Positions 12,227 to 25,399 of a stretch of 64,000 nt of DNA are shown one piece after another (the first letter of the stretch is position 1; the number at the start of each line of letters is the position of its first letter). The DNA is taken from positions 348,561,823-348,625,822 of the forward strand of contig NC_058524.1 of the NCBI RefSeq assembly GCF_904849725.1, in the 5' to 3' direction. A program made the position numbers and the translations under genes. The stretch is from Hordeum vulgare subsp. vulgare. Its lineage: Eukaryota > Streptophyta > Magnoliopsida > Poales > Poaceae. Below the pieces are notes generated by a model that worked only from the letters and a program-made list of their open reading frames with translations, made no database searches and had not been told where the DNA came from.

Positions 12227-12908
12227 TGTCAGGACCATCTTCAAAAGAGCCGCGCGACACCTTCAGTTTCGTCAGTTATCCAACGGCTGATAGAGTATCT
12301 CGCGTACCGGTTCGTAACAACCATTGAATGGGAACTATTCACTTTCTAGTTGCCGTTTACTGTAGCCGTTGTCGGTAATATTTTTCAGAGTTAATGTGGG
12401 TTAAACCCCGTGCCTATAAAGCAGTCGGGCTGTGGCTTAGCTCAGAGGGTGCTTGGATACGTTTTAGTCTCATGACTAAAAGTAATGAGACTAAAACTTG
12501 CTAGCCTCACCCATGCTTGGATCCAAATACTAAAGAGACTAAAATCAAGTTAATGATCCAAATACTATTATCCTCCAAACCCTCCAATCCACAACTTGCA
12601 TGAGGAGTTAAATGAGGAGAGAGATGACTAATGCACATTTTAGTAGGGGTACCCCTGACTAAAAGATTTTAGCCTCAAGACTAGTTTTAGCCTATCTTTA
12701 GTCAGGGATGCTTGGAACTTTAACCTCTTAAAAAGACTAGTTTTAGTCAGACTAGTTTAGTCTCTTGGATCCAAGCACCCATTGATTTCTCTTGTGTCTT
12801 GCTTTTGAGCAACGAATATACTCTACACTTAATACATCTAGGATCCGATGCACACTTTCCCCTTTCTTCGCGCATGAACATCCCCTAAATTGCTACTGGG
12901 TCCTGACA
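12227..12908 (+). repeat. Right (3') LTR of the Reina-like element, MITE-interrupted
   Basis: It begins TGTCAGGACC and ends GGTCCTGACA. It is 682 bp long because it holds a 334-bp MITE; without it the LTR is 348 bp, against 349 bp for the left LTR. The TATA-like cctataaag is kept near 12413. Confidence 0.9.
12447..12780. mobile_element. MITE inserted in the right LTR
   Basis: Terminal inverted repeats GGGTGCTTGGATAC (12447 on) and GGGTGCTTGGATCC (12780 inward), with many internal actaaa/tttagt words in both orientations. The intact left LTR gives the empty site (ctcagcattgatt); the filled site reads ctcaga at left and attgatt at right. No target duplication is evident, so the superfamily is left open. 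Confidence 0.8.
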
Positions 12909-15900
12909 CCGGCCTCCTCCATTCCCCGCACCTGAGATCCCATGTCTCCACCCCTGGTCTCTCGTCATCGCATCGGCGGCAGCTCCCGCTTCCATTCCCC
13001 GTTTCTCTTCTTCACACAGGGCAGTGGACTCTAATGGGAGAGATGCTCGCGATCCCGCATCAACGACTGCTCTGGAGCCCCGACAAGGCGGAGGTTGTCT
13101 CTGTTAACTCTCCAGCGGCCTCACCATTGTCTTCTTCTACCTAAGATGTACGGTAGCAACAAATCCCGGTGGTTCAGGACAGAGGGCCTTGAACAAAACC
13201 TGGTAGATTCAGAAGAGAAGAGTTGAAAACATACTATTTTTTTACTGTCTACTATACTTTAAGTTCCCTAGGAATTAGGATGATCCGCATCTGAATTGTA
13301 TATCAAGCTATAGCAAGAGAATTCAATTCTTGAATCATCACGGCTATGGAGTACTAATATTAGGATTTAGGAGTATTGTTGTATTATTGGTGGAGAAGAT
13401 CCTGTGATCCTGTCTACTGCTAACCTGATAGAACAAGGCTACGAGACATAGGGTAATTTTGTGTTTGACACGGAGCAGGATTCATATGTGTTCCGCAACA
13501 CATTTCCAAGTGAAAAGGTTTTATATTCGTTCCATTGCAACTGTTGCACACTAGCAGTTTGCCTTAATATGTGTGAGAGAACTAAAAGCTGATGATATGT
13601 TGTAGTGTTGTTTGTGTTCATGTTGTAGATTCATGTGGCCTGACGGCCTGATATGAGCTCAAACCTGAATCTAGCATGCCCTTTTCAATTCAGGTTACGT
13701 TTCAGCTTTTTGTTTGGTATTTTCTGTGTAGATTTACAAGCTTATCAGTTCATTTATTCATGATTAGAAGCTTATCAATAAACTGAATTTAGAGTCCAGC
13801 TGTACATGTCTGCAAATGCAGTAGTCTATAGATTGTTTTAGTAATAAAGAACAGAATCATATGGCAAAATCTCAAAACTTTATCAATCATTTTATTCACG
13901 ATTAGAAGGTTAAATTCTGATTTCTGTAGTTCAGGGGTATGGTGGCCTTTTGTGGTGTTCCGATTAAACTACTATAGAGGTGCAATATTTTCTTCTTCTA
14001 ATTATAGTTACTAGCGAATGGTGTTGTTAATTCTTTTTATATAGAGTGTACGGAAGCAAGCAAAATTTATGTTGCTTAACATCTCAGCTATGGTCTGAAT
14101 GATGTTAATTGAAACATTCGTTTCTTCTGTAGGCTCCACATGAGAATAGTGATTGCTGAAGCATATGTTGTTCTTGTGAAGCCACTATGGAGACAGTCCC
14201 GTGCCTTCGTAAGCTATGTGTCTGGACGATGAAGTGCGTTTTCACTGCATGGGTAATTTATGGCACTGCTGTAAGTAAACATGTGAATAGTTTGGACCAA
14301 AACTTAGTTTGCTGTTTGGTTTTTGACTTGGTTTCAATAAGTTTGGCCTCTATTGGATTCAAATGGAAAATTGTTTGATTCGATTTGGGTTATGCCTAAG
14401 AACGAATTGGATAAGTTTGGGTTGTGTTGAAATATTTCGGTCCAAAACGAGTGCAAAATATGGTTCGAGGCCAAATTGATCAATCGGTCTCAGCCGCCGC
14501 TTCCATATCCAGCCGAAATCCCATGACGTTATCAAACTTTGCCGCTACTACCCAGACGCGCATGTCGCCGGCGGCGGCCGGAGCTCATACAGTCACTTTC
14601 CTCTCCATTAGCCACCAGTCAACCATCTGAAGACTATTTGTTTACTATAGAAATTCTGGAGGTTCGGTATAACCACCCGGTCTTTTGTGATGTAATATTT
14701 TCCTTTTTTTTTATCTTATCATTTGATGCATTAGTTGCTACTAGTAAATAATGCAGGTCACGCCCATTTAGTAGTTATTACTGAAAGAAGAATCCTATTT
14801 ATCAAGTTTCTACTTTTGAATGGTTGCCTGGAACATACATATCTACCGTTTGTTTTGATACATTCCTTGAAACGAGTGTAAATACCTGAAAAATAATATA
14901 CCCGTTATGTCCTTATTATCTTCCAGCGATGTTGTGTTCAGAATCTCATTTCTACTTGAAAGATTACGTCTAGTCTAAGTAGTGTAGTGAATACAGGAAG
15001 AAGTATGTTATCCATCTACACATTAGTGACAATAGTCATCACTAACTTTCAACGGAATTTAGCCACTGTATTTTACAGTATTGTTCTTAATTTTCTTTAG
15101 CTAGAGCATTATGTCGTCCTTGGTCCTTGTGGTGGTGGTTCAATGCAAGGTTTGTTGCAACAAATGCTACTTTTGAAAGCAGAGATGTGGTAAGGTTATT
15201 GCCTTCTTTTATGCCTGAGATCTTCCACTAAACATTATGTTGTTCATGCTGGTCTATAACCAGGCAGGTACTCCGTAGTTTCTTTAAGTCTACATTGACT
15301 GTACGTATTGATAACTGAAGTTTTGAACTTCCACTATTATCTGGAATAGTACCTCCTATTTCTCGGATAAATTTAATCTCTTCACTGTGAAGTCGCGACA
15401 TGCTAAATTCCCGAATCACATTTATCTGGAAGGGGCCAACTGTTTTGAGTCTAAAGGAGAATACCCACTACTGATGCTAAAAAGGAATAATAAGCTTGCG
15501 AGCAAAATTTATTCGGTAAGTACAATGAGAAGATATTGAATACCATCAGTTGGCATTTCATATTGCTTGGTGTTGGGTGAGGGCCACAAGTACATACATA
15601 TCTGCCTTGTAGGGATCCTTTGGGTTGAACTGTTAAATATGTTATCACCAAGAGTGAAAGTTTGTTATCTTTGAGAAGTGAATAATTATTTTATCCTAAT
15701 TCCAAGTGTACTTGATCAATAATCTTACATGATCTACTTTTTGTGAATTTATCAGGAAACTAAGAAGTAAAGGCTTCTGGTATGCAATCGTGGTAGCGAC
15801 AAAGCTGTTTGTATGTGATTTGGAGACAAAGTATCAAGAGGCATAGACCTGGTCGTATAGTACCATGACGCAATACATATAACAGCTCATGTCTTTTATG

Positions 15901-16196
15901 TTGTAAGAATTTAGAGACACATTTTACATAGCACATTTCTTTGGGCTCCCAAGGCCATGCCAACTTATCTTACAACATGTGTTTAAAGAGTGTAAAGTCT
16001 TTCCGATAATTATTATAATTATCGTGTTATTTTATACTACAAGTGCAATTGCACAATAGGCTATACCTAGGTATCTTAGAATTGTGTTTTATTTGACCCC
16101 ATGTGTGCAAGGACTCCGGATGATTTAACGAGCAAATCACGGATAGTATGTATGTTTGGTGGTGGTCGGCTCATGGAGCCAAAAAGGTGTATGTTA
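12909..16196. other. Anonymous low-copy-looking DNA, no supportable gene
   Basis: The first about 230 bases are GC-rich and continue the flank split by the Reina-like element; joined to 6637 they give a short open frame of about 70 codons with no domain I know. The rest is AT-rich. There are exon-like patches (around 14133-14250, between a pyrimidine-rich tract ending in tag and a gtaatt) and a GC-rich patch at 14470-14630. No frame exceeds about 70 codons and no protein family is visible. It may be an old pseudogene, a captured fragment or a non-coding transcript region. Confidence 0.35.
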
Positions 16197-16381
16197 CTCC
16201 CTTGATTCCCTTATACAAGGCCATGAACTCACATTACAGGTATCAAGGTAAAAAATTAATGCCTACTTTGTAAGTCCGCTTTTCCTTTTATTAATCAGAA
16301 TCATTAATACGGCACATGCATACAATGAAGGATTGAGAAGAAAGAAGCTAAGTGTTGCCTTGTATAAGGGAATGAAGGGAA
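16197..16381. mobile_element. Stowaway-like MITE
   Basis: A 185-bp element with about 25-bp inverted ends, CTCCCTTGATTCCCTTATAC at left and TTCCCTTCATTCCCTTATAC inward from the right, with only two or so mismatches. It is flanked by TA on both sides (16195-16196, 16382-16383), the Tc1/mariner target site. Confidence 0.8.
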
Positions 16382-16383
16382 TA

Positions 16384-16797
<414 letters not shown>

Positions 16798-17829
16798 TGT
16801 TGGTGACATCAAAAAATCAAAATTGGCCCCACCGAGATGCTTTACTACTTGTTGGCAGGGCAACTCGCTCACATCGGGATTTTTCAATCGATGGTACTAA
16901 GGTTCAAAAACCAGATCAACCCTAGTGCCTCGGTGGAATCGAGATGTACGAGTTGGTCACACGGAGAAACACTTGGGAGGTTTTGGAAGTTAGTCCTTGT
17001 TGAAACGGTAACTTTGGGTGCTCCTCACCGAGAGGGTCTGAAAATTGCTTGCTCAAATTTTGTGATGAGGCCTCAATAGAATTTGAGATAAGAAAGCATA
17101 TATAGCTAGAGGGAGGTACCTAGGCATTCTTGTGCATCCAATTGCCAGAAAAAAAGGAAAGCCAAAAGGACAACAGTTGTATGTCCTCGAATGGATAAAA
17201 ATATGCATACCAACATGCTCACACAATAAGATGTCAAATAGAATATGTCAAACATGCACAACTATTCTAGTATATACGAAGTATTTTGGCGATGGGGGAG
17301 TCATCTATATATGAGTATATTGACTTAGGAGCCAAATAAGAATACTTGATCATAGGTCATACCCATCGTTTAAACACAAGTGGGGTTACCACTTTTACAT
17401 AAATCTTTTAATGTGTTACACCTTGTGAGATGCTTTGACTCAAGTCTTAGAGTAAAGCCCCTCCTTGCTGTCACATCCCCCCTAAGAGGGACAAACTAAC
17501 CTTGGGTTGTGTCGTTGATGACTTCATGGAGGTGAAGTAGTAGTGAACGCTCTATGTTAATGAATATCATCTTGAGTTGGGAGCTATCCTTGTTGTTTTT
17601 AACTCTCCTCACCTACATGGGCTAGTCCCACACAAGGAACAAATACAAAGATATTTATGGACATAGAGTGAAAAACATGTATGATGATGTCCATTGATAC
17701 ATTAATTACCTTGTCCCTTGCTTACCAACGAGGGAATTTGTGACTCCTTGAACTATTGCATGGGGTTGGAGTTAATTGCAAATAGCTCATTCCAAAAACG
17801 AGTGTGAGTGAAGAGTGTGAGTGAATGTT
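16798..17829. other. Unassigned DNA downstream of the copia-A gag
   Basis: In the minus-strand sense this follows the copia-A gag frame. It shows neither RT, integrase nor a second LTR that I can match to the LTR at 20062-21439. Either copia-A is a short non-autonomous element whose 3' half diverged, or the element is cut here. A stretch near 16930-17050 has caccgag and gagatg words reminiscent of the LTR but too weak to call. Confidence 0.35.
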
Positions 17830-20008
17830 GTTGGCCGAGTCACCCCTCGAAAACTTCTGTAGTTCTTCTTCTTGGTGACCCTCATCAACTTGATGGGGAT
17901 CTTTGGAGTTGAGGTAGCACTTAATGATGTAGCGCTAGTGGTGGCCTTGGGAACTCAATTGACCATGGCTTGAGATTGTTCATCGAATGAGTCAATCTCC
18001 TCTTGAAGCTTGTCTATGCCCTTGACCTTGTGTTCTTGTGGTGGAAGAGCTTATGTTCCCTTTGAGAAGTAGGGTCATACTTCTCCTTTTGGGGGAGCAA
18101 ACTTCGTCTTGGGGTATTGATCTTCATCCCATTCAACTCCATTGGCATTGAACTTGCATTCAAAACCAATACCTTGGTTCTTTCGATGTCTTTTTTGCAT
18201 GCGCACAATATCCGTAAATTGCTTAATTCCGCCAAGACTATTGTAGACACCTTTATCTATATTGCTTTCAATAAATAATTTTCTTGATCAAGTGTAACTT
18301 GGATAAGAGAATCATTAGTGGAATCAATAGAACTACTAGAAGCAACATCATTAGAGTTGACATTTTTATTGTTGCTACTAGATGAAGAACCTTTCTTGTC
18401 TTTGTTACTTGTTACCTTAGATTTAAATTGTGGAAGAAATTAAAACAAGAGTAATCGTTTGGATAGATAAAAATAACTCTTCTTCCAAATATCTTCATTG
18501 ATAGCGTTAAGAAACTCATGATCTTGCTCTAAATTTATCTTCTCGAAGCGTAACTATCCACGAGTTCCTAGAAGCTCTTTATGATATTCTTGAGTAGATT
18601 CATGAGCTAAATTAATAGCATTTAGTTCTTTATTTAGGCTCTTAATCTCATTCTTATCATCATCACACGACTTATCTTGACTAGCATGATTATTATCAAG
18701 TTCATTTTGACTAACATCACAAGTTTTATCAAAGAACGAGTCATCATCTCCTAGTAAGTCATTCTCATCACTATTAAAGTCAAAGTATTTGGGGTGTGAT
18801 ACCTTGGGGTCTTTAGACATGAAACAACTTCTGATTCCTTCATTTGGTGAATCAAACTAATAATAGAAGTTGGAGGAAACTAGTCCTAGTCCGACAATAG
18901 CTTCATCTTAACTATAGTCGGAGTTGAAGTGGTAGATTCTATTGGATTGGTTGTTGGATTCCAATCCGGATACCCATTCACCGACATGAGTTTAATATCT
19001 TCTTCTTGTGTAGCTCTTGGTGTACTTGTCCTTCTTCTTTGAGTCCTTGCTTCTCCGGAAGGGTCTTTATTCATAGTGATCTTCTCTACTTCTTCTCTCT
19101 CTTCTAGGTGACTGTTCTCTTCTCTTGGAGGGGGTCGTGCACTCATTGGAAGAGTTCCCGGGTCTTCCACAATTGTAACAACTTTGGTCATGACTGCATG
19201 AATTCCTTTCTTCATATCTTGAGTTGGAGGCTCTCTCTTTGCCTCTATTCTTGTAGAACTTGTTAAATTTCTTAACCATGAGGCTTATCTCTTAATTGGT
19301 AACAAGGCTGTCACTTGACGTAGTGGGAGTATCACTTGAAGATTTTTATGCACCACTTGACTTGCTATGGAACTCTTCTTTGTCTTTGAGTGACATTTCA
19401 TGACCAACAATCCTACCAATAACTTGCGTAGGCTTCCGATCATTTTAGTTTGGCATCCTTTGGATCAATGTGCACACGGTGTCATACTTTCCATCCAAGG
19501 CTCTAAGGATCTTATTGATGACGAATTTGTAGGTCATATCTTCGTTTCCTAAGACGGCAATATCATTTGTTATGAAAGCAAGCCTGGAGTACATTTCAGC
19601 AACTCCTTAATGATCCTTCATCTTGAACTTGTCAAGCTAACTTTGTAGCACATCGAACTTAGATTCTCTGATAGATTCGGTCTTTCGTGCATATCAACCA
19701 AAGTATCCCAAATTTCCGTTGCATTCTCAAGATGATTTATCTTGTTGAACTCTTCGGGGCATAGGTAGTTGAATAGAATGTCGCATGCTTGAGTGTTGTA
19801 TTGCAACATCTTCAATTCTTCCGTAGTTGCCTCGTGATCCGGTTTCTTTACATCACCAAAAAATTCACCTTGCAAACACACAAACAACGGCCAAAACGGT
19901 GGTGCTATGAGCAAGAATATGCATTTTCATTTTATGCTTCCAACTAGCAAAAATTGTAACACCGGAATATGGACCTCTACGGTGGTAATTCCCCTCTCTA
20001 GACTCCAT
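17830..20008 (-). pseudogene. Copia-type gag remnant (copia-A)
   Basis: Reading from the ATG at 20008-20006 the minus strand shows a gag core (EELKMLQYNTQACDILFNYL near 19840-19780). A zinc knuckle CYNCGRPGNSSNEC is near 19185-19145; its His is replaced by Asn, so it could not bind zinc normally. An Arg/Ser-rich tail and an acidic, coiled-coil-like part (18820-18550) follow, and the end reads SATSTPKIPIKLMRVTKKKN near 17925-17865. Several frameshifts and stops separate these blocks, for example a frameshift near 19880 and a stop near 17960. This layout is known from long-gag Copia families of Triticeae. No protease, integrase or RT follows. It is a decayed structural gene. Confidence 0.75.
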
Positions 20009-20047
20009 ACTCTCCTAGGTTGTGAAACCAATGCGGTGAAGACCATG

Positions 20048-20059
20048 TATCGGATCCCA
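20048..20059 (-). other. Primer binding site of copia-A (degenerate initiator-Met type)
   Basis: Minus strand TGGGATCCGATA aligns with TGGTATCAGAGC with four mismatches and sits 2 bases from the LTR edge at 20062. This places the 5' LTR above it and the gag below it. Confidence 0.6.
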
Positions 20060-20061
20060 CT

Positions 20062-21439
20062 TGTAGGATCCGAAATATGTCTAGAGGGGGGGGGTGATTA
20101 GACTACTTGACCAAATAAAATCTAGCCTTATCCCAGTTTTACAGGTTGGCAAGTTTTCGCAATTATACCAAGTCAAGTAGACCCTACACATACAAGTCCA
20201 ATAGTACAGGAGCAGAAAGTAAAGACATGCACATGTAAGTAGAGGGAAGGGAGAGGAAGATCAAACACAAAGATAACACGGAGATTTTTGGCGTGGTTCC
20301 AATATGTGGTGCTATTGGTACGTCCACGTTGATGGAGACTTCAACCCACAGAGGGTAACGGCTGCGTGAGTCCACGAAGGGCTCCACCCAGAAAGGGTCC
20401 ACAAAGAAGCAACCTTGTCTATTCGACGATGCCTTACATCCACGAGGACTATCCTCAATCAAGGTAGATCTTCATGAAGTAGGCAATCTCCTTGCCCTTA
20501 CAAACTTCTTGGTTCAACTTCACAACAAATTGGAGGATCCCAAGCGACACCTAACAGGAGACACCACTCTCCAAAAGGTAATAGATGTGGTATGGATGAT
20601 GAACTCCTTGTTCTTGTGCTTCAAAAGATAGTCTCTTCAACACTCAATCGCTCTCTCACAGATATGGCTTGCTAGAAGAGATTGATTGGAAGAAAAGCAA
20701 CTTGGGGAGGATAGAAATCAAGATTCATATGGTTGGAGTGGAATATCTTGACCTCAACACATGAGTAGGTGATTCTCTCTTAGAAAATGGATGGGGCAAG
20801 TGTTGTCTTGTTCTTAGTGCTCTCTGTAGGAAAGAGAGGGTGGTCGAGGGGTATATATAGGCATCTCCAAAAATCCAACCGTTACAACATTATTTTCCAA
20901 CTCAATAGAAAAGAAGTAAAAAATCGGTTACACCAACTAGTGCAAAATTGGACCACTTTCGGTGTTTCGGTGAGACCGATATTTCAAACTCGGTGAGTCC
21001 GATTTTGGCTTGACTAGGCAGTTACACAAACCTGGTGGCACCGATTTGTAGAACTGGGCGATTCCAACTTTAAGAAAATGGATACGAGAGTGTTGGTCGC
21101 TAGATTTCGGCTCCACCGAAGTAGAACTTGGTATCACCGAGAGACTAGGGTTTGGCTTCTAGATTCTGTCTAAGGAAACCTTGGTAAGGCCGAATGTGTA
21201 AACCTGTTGGCACCGAATTTAGGCTTTGGGGTGTGTAGCGAATATATTTGTTGGAGAATTCTTGAGGTTTTTTGGTGGCTAACTCTAAGTACTTGAGCAA
21301 CCACATAATTATAGATACCTCATCCCCTTTTAATCTTTTAATAGTATTGACTTTCCTATGGACTCAAATGTGATTTCTTACATAAAATGGAAAATGTAGT
21401 CTTGAAGCTTGTTGCCAATTGTTGTTCCAAGCATCTAGG
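20062..21439 (-). repeat. Copia-A LTR, main part
   Basis: Sense orientation is minus; the LTR 3' end is at 20062 (..GGATCCTACA). The segment contains repeated ttcggtg/caccgaa words at 20960-21220, typical of Triticeae Copia LTRs. It is cut at 21439 by the long-LTR Gypsy insertion and continues at 34105. With the other piece the LTR is about 1.48 kb. The last five bases, ctagg (21435-21439), are one copy of the Gypsy target duplication. Confidence 0.7.
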
Positions 21440-24400
21440 TGTGACATCCCCAGATTTGTGCTACAACAAACTCTGTACTCAAGCTAGAGTAATCTGAAGA
21501 TTATGCTAATCCATGTGTGATCACTGTTGGGATCAAACTCTCATTCGAATCCCTATGCACTTCGAATTATCTGAAATGTGAAATTAAAAGTTTTGCAAAC
21601 TCCAAATTAACAATCTTGCTTAGGTTGCAAATATTCCCTAAGCTATTCTAAAATTGGAACCAACATTTTATCCATTGGATTATTGCCTCCAAGACATTTA
21701 TAACAGAGGCCAAAACAATTATTTGATGCCCTTTTGAATTATAAAGTTTGAGGTAATTTCAATAAGCCTTTGAACATTTTGTGTCTCCACGTCGTATTGT
21801 TACAAAAGTTCATTAATACAACATGAATAAAACAATATTAATTAAAGCAAAACCTATAAAAAAATTAGAAAACACAAAATAAAAAGAAAACCCCTCCACC
21901 CCATATGGGCCTACCGGCCATCTAATCCTACCCCAAACCGGCCCACCCATCCACGGGTGTTTAACCCTAGAAACCCTAGGTAACCCAGCCCACACCCCAA
22001 TCCCTCACCCTCCGAGCCGCCACCCACAACGAAGCCTCGTACCTACCCCCCACGAGGCCACCCCTCGCTAGCCCCTTGTCCTCCCCTCGCACTCCCTCTC
22101 GAACCCATCCCCAACGCCACCCACTAACCGAACCCTCCCATCGCTACCAGTCCCCAGCCACCCGAGCCCAACACCGGCCACCCCCCTCCGCCTCCTCCGG
22201 CCGAGGCCATCTCACCGCAGGCCGATCCCCTCCTCCTCCGGCCCGCGCCACCGCACCGTCGACCGGTGCCCCACCGGAGGTGCGCTGCCGGTCGCCACCA
22301 CTGTACCGGCCCTTCGCCGGCCACCGCGACGCCCCCATGCCGGCCTCCCCCACCTCGCCACGACGCACACTGCCACACCCTACAACCGGTAGTGAGCCCC
22401 CTCCCATCCTTCTCCCTCCCAATCCGGTGTCGCACCGCAATGCACCCTCTCACCCCTCCGACGAGCCCTCTGGTGCCCCACCCCGTCGCCGCGCTCACCC
22501 CCGTCGCGACGCATGCTCACCACGGCCGCCTACGCGCTAGCTACCACTAGCTGTGCCTCGTCGCGCATGGTCCACGTCCCTGTGATGCCCTCCCCGCGAT
22601 CTGTCCTGCCCTGTTGCGCCCCACGTTGGTGCACGCGCGTGCTCGCCACGCCCGCCGGCCGTCACCCGCGCGTGCCCCCCTCTCTCTAAACGTATACGTA
22701 GTTTTTACTAAAAGAAATGAGTAAACATTAAAATATAAATATAACTAATTAATTAATTATTAATATGCTAATTAATTTAATTAAATTCATTAGGTTAACT
22801 AATCTTCTGTTAAGTTACTTTGTAAATGACATTGGGTCCCACCAGCAAATTAGACTTGTTAACTAAATTAATGTGCTAACACACATTGACATGTGGGGTC
22901 CCACCCCTATTTATGTTAATTTAAACACCATGTTAAGTGGGTGAGTATGACAGGTGGGTCCCCTTTTAATAAATCAATTTTTAGGATAAATTAAACCCTG
23001 GGTTAACCCTCCCTTTATGACAGATGGGCCCCACTGGTCAAATTGACGAGTCAAGTGAGAACATTGATCGTTGATGTCAGCATGACATCACCCTAATGTC
23101 ATAACTATTTTTGAATTAAATTAAATCTGTTCAATTCCTAATAATTGAATAGAACTTTAAAAATTAATATAAAATAAACCGTAAGTCATATGAAAATATT
23201 TTGAACGTGAATGTTCATCTGCAAATCGAGACGTACCTCGATACGCTATCCGTTCGTGTGTCACGCGTCCCTAGCATATCAAACATGGAACGTTTCCACC
23301 GTTTTCATATGACCGGTAGTAGCGAGAGACCCGGGAAATATCATTCGATATTTTCTCGATCTGTCTATGATGGATAGCACCGCGTTAGCTCATGCCTAAC
23401 CCTGCTTTGTCATGTCTTGCTTAGTGTTTGCATCGGTGTTATATTTATTGTTTCTTCCCCCCTCTTCTTACCGGTAGACCCAAGACTGACGCTGCTTCCG
23501 GGTACGACTACGCCCCTGACAACCAGCCCTTTGTCGTAGAGCAACAAGACAAGCACCCCCCTTGATCATTCCTATATCGCCCATTTCTTTCTCCCTCATG
23601 CTCGCATTAGAATTTTGCTACCGTTGTAGTTAGCTCCTATATCTGATGCATAGCCTATTTTTGATGAACTGCAACTTTCAGTACCGCGGTTTAAACTGTT
23701 TAGTATAGGTGGAGCAGGCATCTCCTCTGACCCCTTGGTCCAGTTGCCCCCGCTTTATTGTTGAGTCTCGATCCCTAATCGATGAGCCAAGACCCGACAC
23801 AACACTTATGCCCCCTTAGTTGTACGACGCTGCAGAGCTACTATCGGGTACCGAGGGTGACACCTCACGAAGTACTCATGATGATATCTTTGTAGTGCAG
23901 CTAGTCGGTCGTGGTTATTGAGGGTGATTCCTCCTTCACCACTCCCGATGAAGACTCTGTCGTGTAACCCCTCAAGTGTGAGACCCTCGAGGGTGATATC
24001 TCTAAGTCCACCTTGATGGTTACATCATTTGGAATCCAACGAGGATGATACCTCAGATCCCCTAATGTTACAACCAGACACTTACTTGACCATGTTACTG
24101 GGAACATTGTTGAATAAATATTAGGCGGGTGGATTCCCGCGTGGATGTGTCGATGATTTAATTAAAATGTTAATGGATTTGGGTATTTGATCTGGGTTGG
24201 TCGGAAGGCCTTATTACGCACTAACCGTCTACATGGGAAGAATTATGGGTACTCGATGTCGTGGTATCAGCCGAACCTCTTTAGACGTTAGCAATGGAGC
24301 GACGCGCGCCCGAGTGGTCCGTATATGCATCGCGCTTGTAATAAGGGGTGCTAGGATTGACCTCGGCCGCCCACGCATCATGCAAGAGTGCAAAGGGTGA

Positions 24401-25384
24401 TGGGCCCATGACCCCTGCGCGCTTAGGATTTAGACCGGCGGGCTGGCCTCTCTGTTGAGTCTAGGTGGAGCTACGACGTGTCGATATTCCGAGGCCGGGC
24501 ATGACCTAGAAAAGTGTGTCCGACCAGAGTTTTATCAAGCGTGACGGGGAATATGTTGTGCACCCCTGTAGGGAAGAACTTATCTATTCGAATAACCGTG
24601 TCCACGGTTACAGGACGACCTGGAGTTGTAACCTGATCTTATACAACTACAACTATTACTTAACTGGAATGTTGCTCCGGAATTGCTTCCTTGCAGGGAG
24701 TCGAGGGAGGATGTCGGGGCGTGACCTCATATTAATATTGCTGCAACAATATGACTATTATTTGTGTTACCTATTCTACTCTCGTCTATTGCTGCAAGAC
24801 CCATGAAGATGCTAGTCTTCGATAGGACTAGGCCTTCTCTCTCTTTCTCGCATTGCTGCAGTCAGTCCACATATACACCCCTGCCATTGATACTGATGCA
24901 TACTTAGCATAGTTATGATGTCAGTCTCCCGTGTACTTTGGATGAGTACTCACCGTTGATTTGCTCTCCCTTTGTTCCCTTGATCCATTGTTGCGTCCAG
25001 ATGATGGAACCCAGGAGATGGAGTATCCCGCCGACGACGACTGCTACCTGACGGTGCCTACTACGTGGAGGCCGCTGAAGACCAGGAGTAGTTAGGAGGT
25101 TCCCAGGCAAGAGGCCTCGCCTCGTTCGATCGTTGTATCTTTGTGCTAGCCTTCTCTAAGGCACCTCATGTTTAATGTCTATACTCAGATATTTGTTGCT
25201 TCCGCTGACTCGTGTGTTTATGGAGCTTCTGTATTCTAGCCCTCGAGGCCCGTGGCTTGTAATATGAAGCTTCTATGTTTTATTTGTGTCTAGAGTTGTG
25301 TTGTGATATCTTCCCGTGAGTCCTTGAGCTTGGTCGTACGCATTTACGTGTAGATTAGCGTATGATCTAGTCGAGGGCGTCACA
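21440..25384 (+). repeat. 5' LTR of the long-LTR Gypsy element
   Basis: Begins TGTGACATCC and ends GGGCGTCACA. It holds an AT-rich start, a CpG- and CCG-rich block at about 22000-22690 whose long frames in all phases are compositional artefacts, another AT-rich part, and a GAT-rich 3' third. It aligns along its length with 30021-34099. It lacks about 130 bp present in the other LTR (30845-30975) and a further about 30 bp near 21790. Confidence 0.92.
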
Positions 25385-25387
25385 AGT

Positions 25388-25399
25388 TGGTATCAGAGC
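25388..25399 (+). other. Primer binding site (initiator-Met)
   Basis: TGGTATCAGAGC, an exact match to the standard plant LTR-element site, 3 bases after the LTR. Confidence 0.9.

Larger units (their letters stand above)
6638..12908 (+). mobile_element. Complete Reina-like chromovirus (Ty3/Gypsy)
   Basis: A 6271-bp plus-strand element with short LTRs (about 349 bp once a MITE is removed), an initiator-Met type primer site, one gag-pol gene ending in a chromodomain, and a polypurine tract before the right LTR. It is flanked by a perfect 5-bp target duplication, CCGGC (6633-6637 and 12909-12913). Short LTRs with this integrase and chromodomain layout suggest the Reina clade; the clade name is an inference. 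By eye the two LTRs differ at roughly 30 positions, so it is not a recent insertion. Several stops and a frameshift make it non-autonomous now. Confidence 0.92.

Noticed and set aside
22076..22550. Long overlapping Pro/Arg-rich frames on both strands
   Set aside because: They lie in the CCG-rich block of the long Gypsy LTR, occur in all phases, and differ between the two LTR copies. Composition explains them.
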